Source: Palsa-744 sp963734815
GTDB lineage: Bacteria; Actinomycetota; Thermoleophilia; Solirubrobacterales; Solirubrobacteraceae
Length of the DNA: 64,000 nt
NCBI GenBank assembly: GCA_963734815.1
Contig: CAVTIH010000003.1
Location: 637,772-701,771, forward strand
Direction: 5' to 3'
The position numbers were made by a program, and so were the translations under genes. The notes beneath the pieces are model-generated. The model was not told the origin of the DNA. It did no database searches and worked only from the letters and a program-made list of their open reading frames with translations. This document shows, one piece after another, positions 14,162-22,616 of the stretch (positions are counted from its first letter, which is position 1; the number at the start of each line of letters is the position of its first letter).

Positions 14162-15540
14162 GCGACAACATCGACCTGCTGGTCGTCGGCGCTGGCGCCA
14201 AGGCCACGGCGCTGGCGGCAAAGATCCACGCGCTCAACACGCTCGGCGCCGGGCCGTTCGCGCTGACGATCGTCGAGGCGACCGAATTGGCCGCCTCGTG
14301 GTTGGGGCGCAACGGGATGACATCGGGCGAGGAGCCGCTGGCGATCCCGCCGATCAAGGACATCGGCTTCCCCTACCAGAGCAGCATCGCCTTCGGCGAG
14401 CTCGGTGGCGAAATCGACCGCGCGATGATGGCGTTCACCTGGCAGCAGTACATGATCGGCAAAGGCGAGTACGCGCGCTGGGTCAACGCGGGCTCGCCAG
14501 CGGTGCAGCACCGCGACTACGGCCACTACCTCACCTGGGTGCTCTCGCAGGCCACCAATGGGGTGACGATCGTGCGGGGCCTCGTCACGCAGGTGTCGCT
14601 CGCGAGGCAGGGAGAGCGCTGGAGCGTGGACGTGGCGGGCCAGCACAAGTATGAATGCGACGCGCTGGTGCTCACCGGCCCGGGCGTCCATCGGGCGCTG
14701 CCCCACGACCCGGCCGCGGCGCCGCGCCTCTTTCACTGCGACAGCCGTCGAGGTGAGCTGGCGCGGATCCCGCTCGAGCGGAGTTGCGACATCGCGATCG
14801 TCGGCGGTGGCGAGAGCGCGCTCAGCTGCGTCGCTTTCCTGCGCGAGTTCCGCCCGACGGCGCGAATGACTGTTTATACGCCGCTGCTGCCGCTGAGCCG
14901 CGGCGAGAGTTTCCTGGAGAACCGTGTCTTCTCCAACCCCGACGAGGTCGCCTGGAGTGCGCTGGACCTGCAGACGCGGCGCGACTTCGTCAAGCACTGC
15001 GACCGCGGCGTGTTCGACCCGGGGACGTTGGCGTCGATCGCCTACGACGACCGCTGCCGCTTCGTCACCGGCCGCGTGCTCCACGTCGGCGCGCGCGCGG
15101 AGAGCAACGGCGAGGACGGTGGCGTGTGCGTGCGGTACGCCGGAGCGGAGGGCATCGCGAGCGCCCGACATGACTACCTGGTCAACTGCACCGGCTTCGA
15201 CCTGTTGGAGCAGCTGCGCGGCCTCTTCTCCCCCGCGCTGCGCGCGGAGATCGAGCGCCAGGCGGGACCGGTGTGGGAGCGCCCGCCGGACGGGGAGGTC
15301 GCGATCGGCCGGGCGCTCGAGCTGGAGGGGATGCACCCCCGCCTGCACATTCCGGGGCTGGGAGCCCTCAGTCAGGGGCCGGGCTTCGCCAATCTCGGCT
15401 GCCTCGGGCTGCTTGCCAACCGGGTGCTGGCGCCGCTGGTGCTGGGCTCACGCTCCGGCGGCGGTCTCGCCCGCGGGGGCGAGGTCGGCGATCAGCTCGC
15501 GCGCCTCGGGGCTGGTCTCCATCGCGCGGATCAGGACTGA
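14158..15540 (+). CDS. FAD/NADPH N-monooxygenase-like flavoprotein (SidA/IucD/PvdA type)
   Basis: 460-aa flavoprotein. The FAD site is DLLVVGAGAKATALAA at the N-terminus and the NADPH site DIAIVGGGESALSC near residue 215, the spacing seen in ornithine/lysine N-hydroxylases; LVNCTGF near residue 342 is the family ATGY-like motif. Family members hydroxylate primary amines, but the third FAD-motif Gly is Ala and the substrate residues cannot be judged. The GTG start overlaps the P450 stop (GTGA). The last 31 residues, rich in Gly and Ala, overlap the convergent TetR gene by 93 bases. It might N-oxidise an amine or act as redox partner-like oxygenase with the P450. Confidence 0.7.
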   Translation: MSDNIDLLVVGAGAKATALAAKIHALNTLGAGPFALTIVEATELAASWLGRNGMTSGEEPLAIPPIKDIGFPYQSSIAFGELGGEIDRAMMAFTWQQYMIGKGEYARWVNAGSPAVQHRDYGHYLTWVLSQATNGVTIVRGLVTQVSLARQGERWSVDVAGQHKYECDALVLTGPGVHRALPHDPAAAPRLFHCDSRRGELARIPLERSCDIAIVGGGESALSCVAFLREFRPTARMTVYTPLLPLSRGESFLENRVFSNPDEVAWSALDLQTRRDFVKHCDRGVFDPGTLASIAYDDRCRFVTGRVLHVGARAESNGEDGGVCVRYAGAEGIASARHDYLVNCTGFDLLEQLRGLFSPALRAEIERQAGPVWERPPDGEVAIGRALELEGMHPRLHIPGLGALSQGPGFANLGCLGLLANRVLAPLVLGSRSGGGLARGGEVGDQLARLGAGLHRADQD

Positions 15541-16119
15541 GATCGTGCCACCCAGCAGCGTCGGCGGCACCGCCTCGGCGTCGGTGAGCTCGAGCATCCC
15601 AAAACCAAGGCCGAGGGCCATCATCACGTTGGCGAACTGCTCGACCGGCCCGGGCGACTCCAGGCCGGCGTCGGCGGCGCTGGCGGCGGCGAAGCCAGCA
15701 AATGTGGCGCGCAGCTGCGCCAATGCCTCGGCGAGGCGCGCGCGCAGCGTCTCGTCGCGCTGGGCTTGGGCCCACAGCTCGACGAACAGGCGGAAGCGGT
15801 CGGGCTGGGTCGCCAGGCCCTCCATCCAGCGCGCACTGCCGGCGAGCGGCCGCTCCCAGGTGACGCGCTCGCGGTCGAACAGCTCCAGCTGCTCGGCGAT
15901 CTGCCCCGCGAGGTGCTCCTCGACGAGCGCCAGCAGCAGGTTCTCCTTGCTGCCGAAGTGCGCGTACACCGCGCCCTTGGTGAAGCCGGCCTCGGAGGCA
16001 ACCTCTTCGAGCGTGGCGCCGTTGAAGCCGCGGCGCGCGTACACCTGCGCCGCCGCCTCCAGCAGCCGTTCCCGTGTCTGCGCCTTGCGGGCACTGCGGT
16101 CGAACTGCCCGCGCGGCAT
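15448..16119 (-). CDS. TetR family transcriptional regulator
   Basis: 223-aa TetR regulator. The helix-turn-helix is canonical: RERLLEAAAQVYARRGFNGA, then TLEEVASEAGFTKGAVYAHF and GSKENLLLALVEEH. The C-terminal ligand domain is helical and unassignable. I chose the ATG at 16119 (MPRGQFDRSA); the open frame extends 60 bases upstream. It is divergent from the second P450 and convergent with the flavoprotein, so it probably represses the P450 genes and responds to their substrate. A 12-bp inverted repeat 50 bases upstream is a candidate operator. Confidence 0.88.
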   Translation of the reverse strand: MPRGQFDRSARKAQTRERLLEAAAQVYARRGFNGATLEEVASEAGFTKGAVYAHFGSKENLLLALVEEHLAGQIAEQLELFDRERVTWERPLAGSARWMEGLATQPDRFRLFVELWAQAQRDETLRARLAEALAQLRATFAGFAAASAADAGLESPGPVEQFANVMMALGLGFGMLELTDAEAVPPTLLGGTISVLIRAMETSPEARELIADLAPAGETAAGA

Positions 16120-16168
16120 CAGCGCACCTCGCCGCCCCTGGCAGCGTCCTCGGTCGCTCGCGTGCTGG

Positions 16169-16199
16169 CCGATCGGCAATCCCGTCGATTGCCGATCGG
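16169..16199. promoter_or_regulatory. 12-bp inverted repeat, candidate TetR operator
   Basis: CCGATCGGCAAT and ATTGCCGATCGG, perfect, with a 7-base spacer, located between the divergent TetR and P450 genes. Its position 50 bases upstream of the TetR start suits autorepression. It could also form a hairpin in the TetR leader. Confidence 0.5.
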
Positions 16200-16258
16200 T
16201 ACGCCACGCTTCCTGCGTCCTTGCCAGGAACCACGAGGCACTGCTATGGAAAACCCCC

Positions 16259-16289
16259 TTGACATATACTCATAAGTAGATATACTCAT
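16259..16289 (+). promoter_or_regulatory. promoter of the second P450 gene with repeated ATATACTCAT
   Basis: TTGACA at 16259-16264 and TATACT at 16281-16286 with a 16-base spacer form a near-consensus sigma-70-type promoter. The decamer ATATACTCAT occurs twice (16264 and 16280), and TACT-CATA-AGTA in the spacer is a small palindrome where a repressor could block polymerase. The ATG follows 39 bases after the -10 box. Confidence 0.6.
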
Positions 16290-16324
16290 TGGTACCCCTC
16301 ATTCTAGCCTCAAGGAGCGGCGCC

Positions 16325-17707
16325 ATGACGACCCAACTGCCCCCCGGTCCCCGCATGCCCACAGCGTTGCAGACGCTTGCCTTCTGGAGTCGCCCCAACG
16401 CCTTCGTCGAACGCTGCGCCGCGCGCTACGGCCGCCGCTTCACGCTACGCATCTTCGGGCAGCCACCGTTCGTGGTGTTGTGGGATCCAGAGGAGATCAA
16501 GGAAGTCTTCCAGGCGCCCCCGGACGTCCTGTACCCCGGCGAGGGAGCGAGGATCCTCGAACCGCTGGTCGGCCGCCACTCGGTGATATTGCTCGACGAG
16601 CAGCCCCACCTGGAACAGCGCAAGCTGATGCTGCCAGCGTTCCACGGCGAGCGGATGCAGCGCCTCACCGGCCTGATCAGCGAGCTGGCCGAACGCGAGG
16701 TGGCCTCGTGGCCGCGCGGGGAGCCAATCTCCCTGCATGCAAAACTGCAGGGGCTGACGCTCGAGATCATCCTGCGCGCGGTGTTCGGCCTCGAACGGGG
16801 CTCACAGCTCGACGAGATACGCGGGCTGCTCACCAAGATCCTCGCGTTCGCCGAGAATCCGCTGTCGATGGTGACGCGCCCACCGCGGGCGTTTACGCTG
16901 CGCGGGCCGTTCGCCCGCCAGGATCGCCTGCACGCCCGCAACAACGAGCTGATCTACGAGCTGATCGACGAGCGCCGCCGGGCGCAGGCGTCAGGCGAGA
17001 GCGACGGCGGCGACGACGTGCTTGCGATGCTGCTCGCCGCCGAGCACGAGGACGGCTCGCCGATGAGCCGCGACGAGCTGCGCGACGAGCTGATGACCGC
17101 GCTGGTGGCCGGCCACGAGACCACCGCCTCGGAGCTCGCTTGGGGCTTCGAGCGCCTGGCCCGCGAGCCGGCTGTCTGCGCGCGCATCTACGAGGAGATC
17201 GACGACGGCGACTCTGACGAGACCTACCTGACGGCGACCGTGCAGGAGATCCTGCGCCACCGGCCAGTGCTGCCCCACGCCGAGCCGCGCCTGGTGAAGC
17301 AGCCCGTGGAGATCGGCGGCGTCACCTACCCGCCCGGGGTGATGCTGGCGGCGTTCGCCCACCTCGTGCACCACGACCCCACGATCTACCCCGAGCCGCA
17401 CCTGTTCCGCCCGGAGCGGTTCATCGAGCGCGAGGGTGGCAAGGCGCCGGGCACCTACACGTGGCTGCCGTTCGGCGGCGGCAGGCGGCGCTGCCTCGGC
17501 GCGAGCTTCGCGCTGCTGGAGATGAAGCTGGCACTGCGCGCGGTGTTCGAGCGCTGCGAGCTGCAGCCCGTCGGGGAGCGCAGCGAGCGGGCGCAGCGGC
17601 GCAACATCACAGTCAGCCCCGAGCGTGGGTGCGAAGTGATTCTGCGTGAGCGCCCAACCATCCGCCGCACAGCGTCCCCGCAGGTGGCGGAGCCAGTCGC
17701 CGCCTGA
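16325..17707 (+). CDS. cytochrome P450
   Basis: 460-aa P450 with full canonical motifs: I-helix VAGHETTASELAWGFERL, ExxR as QEILR, and heme loop FGGGRRRCLGASFALLEM with Cys near residue 390. The N-terminus (QLPPGPRMPTALQTLAFW) has no membrane anchor. AAGGAG sits 8 bases before the ATG at 16325. It is clearly paralogous to the P450 at 12782 but keeps the catalytic residues that copy lost. It is controlled by its own strong promoter, divergent from TetR. No ferredoxin or reductase gene is nearby, so electrons must come from elsewhere. Confidence 0.9.
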   Translation: MTTQLPPGPRMPTALQTLAFWSRPNAFVERCAARYGRRFTLRIFGQPPFVVLWDPEEIKEVFQAPPDVLYPGEGARILEPLVGRHSVILLDEQPHLEQRKLMLPAFHGERMQRLTGLISELAEREVASWPRGEPISLHAKLQGLTLEIILRAVFGLERGSQLDEIRGLLTKILAFAENPLSMVTRPPRAFTLRGPFARQDRLHARNNELIYELIDERRRAQASGESDGGDDVLAMLLAAEHEDGSPMSRDELRDELMTALVAGHETTASELAWGFERLAREPAVCARIYEEIDDGDSDETYLTATVQEILRHRPVLPHAEPRLVKQPVEIGGVTYPPGVMLAAFAHLVHHDPTIYPEPHLFRPERFIEREGGKAPGTYTWLPFGGGRRRCLGASFALLEMKLALRAVFERCELQPVGERSERAQRRNITVSPERGCEVILRERPTIRRTASPQVAEPVAA

Positions 17708-17727
17708 CGAGCGATCAGGCAGGTGCA

Positions 17728-17943
17728 ATGTCATCAAAGTCGCATGCAAACCCTTCACAAAATGAAGTGGTAGGCATCGAAAAAATCGACACAACATCGA
17801 GTCCGCCGGTGGCGCCGGTGGCGAATCCGTCGCCGCCTGACGCGCCTCCGAGCGGTGCGGGCCGCAGCTACTCGCCGGCGCTCGCTGGTGCTTCGTCCAC
17901 TGCGCGCGCCGGCGCCTCACCCCAGAGCTGTTCGAGGCGGTAG
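17728..17943 (+). CDS. candidate 71-aa Pro/Ser-rich ORF downstream of P450
   Basis: A small open frame 20 bases after the P450 stop, beginning MSSKSHANPSQNEVVGIEKI and then rich in Pro, Ala and Ser. The N-terminal part uses lower-GC codons than random frames here. The last 76 bases are antisense to rsfS, and the ribosome-binding site is poor. It may be a short peptide gene or a chance frame. Confidence 0.22.
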   Translation: MSSKSHANPSQNEVVGIEKIDTTSSPPVAPVANPSPPDAPPSGAGRSYSPALAGASSTARAGASPQSCSRR

Positions 17944-18275
17944 AACTCACGCGTGACGGGCGTGAAGATGTGGACGACCACGTCGAGGTAGTCCATCAGG
18001 ATCCACTGCGCGCGCCCCGCTCCTTCGACCCGTCGGGGGAAGATGCCAAGCTCGCGCTTGGCGCCCTCGTGGACAGCGTCGTGGATCGCCTTCACCTGGC
18101 GGTCGGTGTTGCCGGAGCAGATCAGGAAGAAATCGGTGTAGCCGACGAGCCCGCGCATGTCGAGCTCGAGCACGTCGTGCGCCTTCTTCTCCAGCGCAAA
18201 CCGCGCCAGCTCGCGCGCCAGCTCGGCCGAGGGGAGGACTTGGGCGGTGGGGCTCATGCGGGCGGTTGGACTCAC
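17868..18275 (-). CDS. rsfS: ribosome silencing factor RsfS
   Basis: RsfS (Iojap family), 135 aa from the GTG at 18275; it binds ribosomal protein L14 and blocks subunit joining when nutrients are scarce. The core motifs are KKAHDVLELDMRGLVGYTDF, FLICSGNTDRQVKAI and WILMDYLDVVVHIFTP, followed by REFYRLEQLWGEAP. The GTG overlaps the nadD stop by 4 bases; an ATG at 18257 within a repeated SPTA segment is an alternative. The nadD-rsfS pairing is conserved widely, supporting the call. Confidence 0.92.
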   Translation of the reverse strand: MSPTARMSPTAQVLPSAELARELARFALEKKAHDVLELDMRGLVGYTDFFLICSGNTDRQVKAIHDAVHEGAKRELGIFPRRVEGAGRAQWILMDYLDVVVHIFTPVTREFYRLEQLWGEAPARAVDEAPASAGE

Positions 18276-18949
18276 GCGGACGGCGCCGCGATTGAGGTCT
18301 TGTACAGGCCGTGCTCGGCGATATATGCGGCGACCGCGGACCCCACCAGCTCCTCCACCGGCAGGCCGCGGCGCACACGCTCGCGCACCAGAGAGGATGA
18401 GGCATCGATCATCGGCATCTGCAGGTGAACGATTGGAAAGCCGACCGGATCGGGGGGGCGCTCGACATCGGGACGCAGGGCGACAGCAAAGCGCGCGAGC
18501 GAAGGCAACTCCGACGCCTGGTGCCAGGCGGGCAGTGTCGAGGCGACATCTGCGCCGAGGATGAACGTGAGCTCGGTGTGAGGGTGGGCGGCATGGAGTG
18601 CCGTCAGGGTATCCACCGTGTACGACGGCCTCTTCCGTTCGATCTCGAGCGCGCACGCCTGCACCCCCTCGACGGCAACGGCCGCCAAGCGGCACATCTC
18701 CAGCCGGCGCCCAGGGTGGGCGGGATTCGGTTCCTCCTCGACTGGCTTGCCGGGCGAGACGCGAGCGGGCATCAACAGCACGCGGGCGAGGTGGAGCTCA
18801 CGCAGGGCGTGGCGCGCGAGCTCGACGTGCCCGCGGTGGGGCGGGTTGAAGCTGCCGCCGAGGATGCCGAGGCCGCCCGGCGCGACTGAATCGAGGCCGC
18901 CCACCGCCGCGGCATCCTCGGACGTGAGCGCATCGCGGGGAGCCGTCAC
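18272..18949 (-). CDS. nadD: nicotinate-nucleotide adenylyltransferase
   Basis: NadD adenylates nicotinate mononucleotide in NAD synthesis. The nucleotidyltransferase signature LGILGGSFNPPHRGHVELAR lies around residues 27-46, with PSYTVDTL and FILGADVA further on and the C-terminal DASSSLVRERVRRGLP in place of the ISST/SR motif. It is 225 aa from a GTG, slightly long because of an N-terminal extension of about 25 residues. It sits between proA (10 bases away) and rsfS (overlapping), in an actinobacterial proB-proA-nadD-rsfS arrangement. Confidence 0.93.
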   Translation of the reverse strand: MTAPRDALTSEDAAAVGGLDSVAPGGLGILGGSFNPPHRGHVELARHALRELHLARVLLMPARVSPGKPVEEEPNPAHPGRRLEMCRLAAVAVEGVQACALEIERKRPSYTVDTLTALHAAHPHTELTFILGADVASTLPAWHQASELPSLARFAVALRPDVERPPDPVGFPIVHLQMPMIDASSSLVRERVRRGLPVEELVGSAVAAYIAEHGLYKTSIAAPSA

Positions 18950-18959
18950 GGGCGTCGTC

Positions 18960-20288
18960 TCAGGCGCGGACGTGCCCGTCGCCCTCGATCAGGTACTTGA
19001 ATGTGCATAGCTCGCGTAGGCCGATCGGGCCACGCGCGTGCAGCTTCTGCGTGGAGTTGCCGATCTCGGCACCCATCCCGAACTCGCCCCCGTCGGTGAA
19101 GCGGGTGGAGGCGTTGACGTACACGCAGGCGGCGTCCACCCCCAGCTGGAAGGCGCGCGCGGCGGCGGTGTCACGGGTGAGGATCGCCTCGGAGTGGCCG
19201 GACCCGTAGCGACCGATGTGCTCGATCGCCTCCTCCAGGGAGTCCACCACGCGCACCGCGAGCGTCAGCGACAGGTACTCGGTCGCCCAGTCCTCCTCGG
19301 TGGCGGGCTCGATCGCGACGCCCAACTCCCGCGAAGAGTCGTCCTCGGCAAGCAGCTTCTCGATCGTCTTCGCATGTGCGAGGACGCGCTCATCCCCACG
19401 TACGAGCACACCGGCGTCGCCGAGCGCCGGGAGGATCATCGGCATGAACGCGGGAGCGACGCCGTGATGCACGAGCAGCGTCTCCGCGGCGTTGCAGACC
19501 CCGGGGCGCTGAGTCTTCGCGTTGAGCACGATCCGCACGGCTTCGTCTACGTAGTCGACCACGTCCACGCCGGTGTTGGCGTCGACGTACACGTGGCAGT
19601 TGCCGGATGCCGCATAGATCACCGGCACGGTGGCAACCTCTTTGAGCGCGGCCTTCAACCCCTCCCCCCCGCGCGGGATGATCAGATCGAGCGTGTCGTT
19701 CTGGGTGGCCAGCTCCGCCAGCTCCTCGCGGCCACCGCCCGCGACGAGGCTCACGCACCCCTCCGGCAGACCGGCCTCGACGGCGGCCTCGGCGGCGATC
19801 GAAGCGAGCACCGCGTTGGAGTGCGCGGCGATCGAGGAGCCGCGCAGCACAATCGCGTTGCCGGCCTTCAGACACAGCGCGGCGGCGTCGATCGTCACGT
19901 TGGGCCGCGCCTCGTAGACGACGGCAACCACGCCGAGCGGCACGCGCACCTTGCGCACGTCCAGACCGTTGGGCAGCCGCCGCCCCTCGATCAGCTCGCC
20001 CACCGGGTCGGGCAGCGCTGCGATCGTGCGCACCCCGACGGCGATCGCCGCGATCCGCGCGGGGTCCAGCGCCAGGCGGTCGAGCAGCGCCGCGCCGATC
20101 TCCGCCTCGTGCCCGGCCGCCACGTCGAGCTCGTTGGCGGCCAGGATCTCCGGCGTGCGCGCGATCAAAGCGTCGGCGATCGCGCCCAGCGCGGCGTCCT
20201 TGACGGCCGTGTCCACCGCTGACAGGCGACGGGCGGCACGGCGCGCAGCCGCGCACAGGTCGGGGATCGATGCGGTGGCGGTGGCCAT
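18960..20288 (-). CDS. proA: glutamate-5-semialdehyde dehydrogenase
   Basis: ProA reduces glutamyl-5-phosphate to the semialdehyde in proline synthesis; 442 aa, normal length. The catalytic Cys is in NAKTQRPGVCNAAETLLV, and the family motifs VPLGVVAVVYEARPNVTIDA and LRGSSIAAHSN are present, ending FTDGGEFGMGAEIGNSTQKL near the C-terminus. The ATG at 20288 gives the usual N-terminus (MATATASIPDLCAAARRA). It follows proB after 133 bases. Confidence 0.95.
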   Translation of the reverse strand: MATATASIPDLCAAARRAARRLSAVDTAVKDAALGAIADALIARTPEILAANELDVAAGHEAEIGAALLDRLALDPARIAAIAVGVRTIAALPDPVGELIEGRRLPNGLDVRKVRVPLGVVAVVYEARPNVTIDAAALCLKAGNAIVLRGSSIAAHSNAVLASIAAEAAVEAGLPEGCVSLVAGGGREELAELATQNDTLDLIIPRGGEGLKAALKEVATVPVIYAASGNCHVYVDANTGVDVVDYVDEAVRIVLNAKTQRPGVCNAAETLLVHHGVAPAFMPMILPALGDAGVLVRGDERVLAHAKTIEKLLAEDDSSRELGVAIEPATEEDWATEYLSLTLAVRVVDSLEEAIEHIGRYGSGHSEAILTRDTAAARAFQLGVDAACVYVNASTRFTDGGEFGMGAEIGNSTQKLHARGPIGLRELCTFKYLIEGDGHVRA

Positions 20289-20421
20289 GTTCCACACAGG
20301 GTACGACGACCACCGCGGGGCCGCACCCGGCGACTGGCACAACCAAGCCGAACCCATCCCAGACCCCCTTGTGGGGTCTTATTAAAAAACGAGTGCCACC
20401 AGCGCCCGACCGAGCGCTCGG

Positions 20422-21516
20422 TCAGGCCAAAACCAACTGATCGCGGTGCACGGCCTCGTCGGTGGCGTGCGGCAGGATCTCGCGCACGGCCTCAGATTGC
20501 AGCCCGCGCGCTCGGCGCAGCTCGAGCGCCGAGTAGTTGCAGAGGCCCTTCGCGATCACCGCGCCGGCGCCGTCGGCGATCTCGACCGCGTCGCCGGCGT
20601 CGAACTCGCCTTGGACCTCGACCACACCCACCGGCAGCAGCGAGGTGCCATGCTCGCGCAACGCACGCGCCGCCCCGGCGTCGACGACGAGCGTGCCGCG
20701 GGCCGGCTTGGCGTAAAGCAGCCACAGCTTGAACGAGTTGTGGCGGGCGGGGCCGGGGTGAAAGCGAGTCCCCTCCGGCTCGCCCGCGAGCGCCGCCTCC
20801 AACGCGCCGGCGCGCACGCCGTTGCAGATCACCGCCGGGATCCCCGCGGCGCCGGCGATCTCCGCGGCCAGCACCTTCGAGCGCATCCCCCCCGACCCCA
20901 GCGGCGAGGTGGAGTCGCCGATCCTCAGCTGATCGATCTCGGCCGGGTCGCGCACCTCGGCGATCAGCCGGGCGTCCGGGTCGATGCGCGGATCGTCGGT
21001 GTAAAGCCCGTCGATGTCGGTGAGCAGCACCAGCAGCCGCGCGGCGCAGAGAATCGCGACTTGGGCCGCGAGGAAGTCGTTGTCGCCGAAGGAGATCTCG
21101 TCGGTGGCGGTGGTGTCGTTCTCGTTGATCACCGGCACCACCCGCCAGTCCAGCAGCGTCCGCAGCGTGCGCCGTGCGTTCAGGTACTGCGCGCGCCCGC
21201 TCAGATCCTCGACCGTCAGCAGCACCTGCGCGGAGGTGAGCTCGCGCGCGCGCAGCAGCTCGTCGTAGGAGCGGTACAGCTTGCCCTGCCCTACCGCCGA
21301 AGCGGCCTGCAGCTCGGGAATCAAGGTCGGGCGGGAGGGCAGCCCCATCACGCTCACCCCGCGTGCGATCGCGCCTGAGGAGACCAGTACCACGTGCTCG
21401 CGCTCGCCGTGCAGCGCCGCCACGGTGTCGCAGATGCGCCCCAACACGTCGGCGCGCAACTCACCGTCTTCGCGCGCGACGATCGAGGAGCCGAGCTTGA
21501 TCACGGTGGTGGGCAT
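20422..21516 (-). CDS. proB: glutamate 5-kinase
   Basis: ProB phosphorylates glutamate, the first step of proline synthesis; 364 aa with the amino-acid-kinase domain followed by a C-terminal PUA domain from about residue 275. Motifs include VIKLGSSIVARE, VLVSSGAIARGV, VPVINENDTTATDEISFGDN and GSGGMRSKVLAAEIA. The PUA part (GTLVVDAGAARALREHGTSL) is complete. It is separated by 48 bases from the TetR/winged-helix regulator upstream. Product feedback by proline is typical of the family. Confidence 0.95.
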   Translation of the reverse strand: MPTTVIKLGSSIVAREDGELRADVLGRICDTVAALHGEREHVVLVSSGAIARGVSVMGLPSRPTLIPELQAASAVGQGKLYRSYDELLRARELTSAQVLLTVEDLSGRAQYLNARRTLRTLLDWRVVPVINENDTTATDEISFGDNDFLAAQVAILCAARLLVLLTDIDGLYTDDPRIDPDARLIAEVRDPAEIDQLRIGDSTSPLGSGGMRSKVLAAEIAGAAGIPAVICNGVRAGALEAALAGEPEGTRFHPGPARHNSFKLWLLYAKPARGTLVVDAGAARALREHGTSLLPVGVVEVQGEFDAGDAVEIADGAGAVIAKGLCNYSALELRRARGLQSEAVREILPHATDEAVHRDQLVLA

Positions 21517-21564
21517 GAAGCTCGGAGCGTAGATGCTCGCCCCGCGCGATGCCCGTCACGGCCC

Positions 21565-22575
21565 TCAGCCGGCGGACCCGGAGTCGACCGTGCGCCGCAG
21601 CCGCTCGCCCCGCGCGGTCAGCCGCCACGCGTTCGGCTCGCCCTTGCCCGCCGAGGCGCGCCCATGGTTCTCGACCAGCTCAAGGCGCTCCAGGCGCTGC
21701 AGAAGCTTCGAGGTCTGCCCCTGGTCGGCGATCCCAGCGGCGTGCGCGACCTGACGGTTGCTGGCGCCCGGCGTGCCGGCGATCGCCAGCAGCACCCGCA
21801 CCGTCCTGTAGGTGAGACGCATGTCTAAACCCTTCAACGGGTCCTCGCGCACAGCGCCTGGTTTGGGGGAGACGCGCTTGGGCGTGGGTCGCACACGCTC
21901 GCGCTCGGCCGCGGCGGACCCAAGATAGGGAAGCACGATCATCGCCATCAGCGGCCCCGCGAGACCGCTCAGCGACTCGCGGCTGCCCTCCGCGAGGCGT
22001 TTGTGAAGAATCACGAGCACCGAACCGACGACGCCTTCGGCGGTGAGCCGACCGGGCGCGCGACCTCGGGAAGCTCGCCCGCCCTCCTCCACCGCACCCA
22101 CCACCACATTCACAATCACCGCCCGGTGCTCCAGCGCCCGCGGCCCCGCGCCGAGCGCGTGCACCAGGCAGAGCGCGCCCAGCTCCGACTCCTCATCGAA
22201 GAACCCCAGCGCCGCCACCAGCGCCGCGCGGACCCGCTCGTGCCAGCGCCCCGGCCCCTCGAACGCGGGCACCACGCGCTCCGCGACGCGCTCCACCGCC
22301 TGGTCGAACGCCGCCAGGAAGCACTCGTCGCAGTCGGCAAACAGCTCGTAGAACGTCCGTCGCGACACGCCCGCCCGCGCGACGACGTTCGCCACGGTGG
22401 TGCGACTGGCACCGCGCTCGGCCACGACCTCGACCAGCGCGGCCAGCACACGGGAGCGCTGGATCTCGTCGACCCGATCGCACACGACGGACGCCCCGTT
22501 GCTCGCCGCTCGGCCGGCCGCCGTTCTGCGCGTCGCCGAGCCGCCAGGCGAGTCACCACGCCTACGCCGCGTCAT
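21565..22575 (-). CDS. TetR-type regulator fused to a C-terminal winged-helix domain
   Basis: 336 aa from the ATG at 22575. Residues 40-90 are a TetR helix-turn-helix (ALVEVVAERGASRTTVANVV, then ARAGVSRRTFYELFADCDEC), followed by a helical ligand domain to about 225. After a basic Pro-rich linker (RVRPTPKRVSPKPG) comes a second DNA-binding module of MarR/winged-helix type: TYRTVRVLLAIAGTPGASNR, then QVAHAAGIADQGQTSKLLQR and a wing with a Gly/Lys turn. Two DNA-binding heads in one chain are unusual. The target is unknown; it lies upstream of proB on the same strand but at the end of the secreted-protein region. Confidence 0.75.
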   Translation of the reverse strand: MTRRRRGDSPGGSATRRTAAGRAASNGASVVCDRVDEIQRSRVLAALVEVVAERGASRTTVANVVARAGVSRRTFYELFADCDECFLAAFDQAVERVAERVVPAFEGPGRWHERVRAALVAALGFFDEESELGALCLVHALGAGPRALEHRAVIVNVVVGAVEEGGRASRGRAPGRLTAEGVVGSVLVILHKRLAEGSRESLSGLAGPLMAMIVLPYLGSAAAERERVRPTPKRVSPKPGAVREDPLKGLDMRLTYRTVRVLLAIAGTPGASNRQVAHAAGIADQGQTSKLLQRLERLELVENHGRASAGKGEPNAWRLTARGERLRRTVDSGSAG

Positions 22576-22616
22576 TGCTGGCAACCGATCGCTCGCAGCC
22601 CTTGCGCACACGCCAC

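Noticed and set aside
20361..20380. AGACCCC/GGGGTCT hairpin between proB and proA as a terminator
   Set aside because: The T-run lies before the stem on the minus strand and an A-run follows on the plus strand, so the geometry is wrong for a rho-independent terminator of either direction.
21840..21900. A further palindromic-element copy in the TetR/winged-helix linker (RVSP similarity to the folC copy)
   Set aside because: The DNA lacks the nested arms; the peptide similarity is short and in a low-complexity linker.
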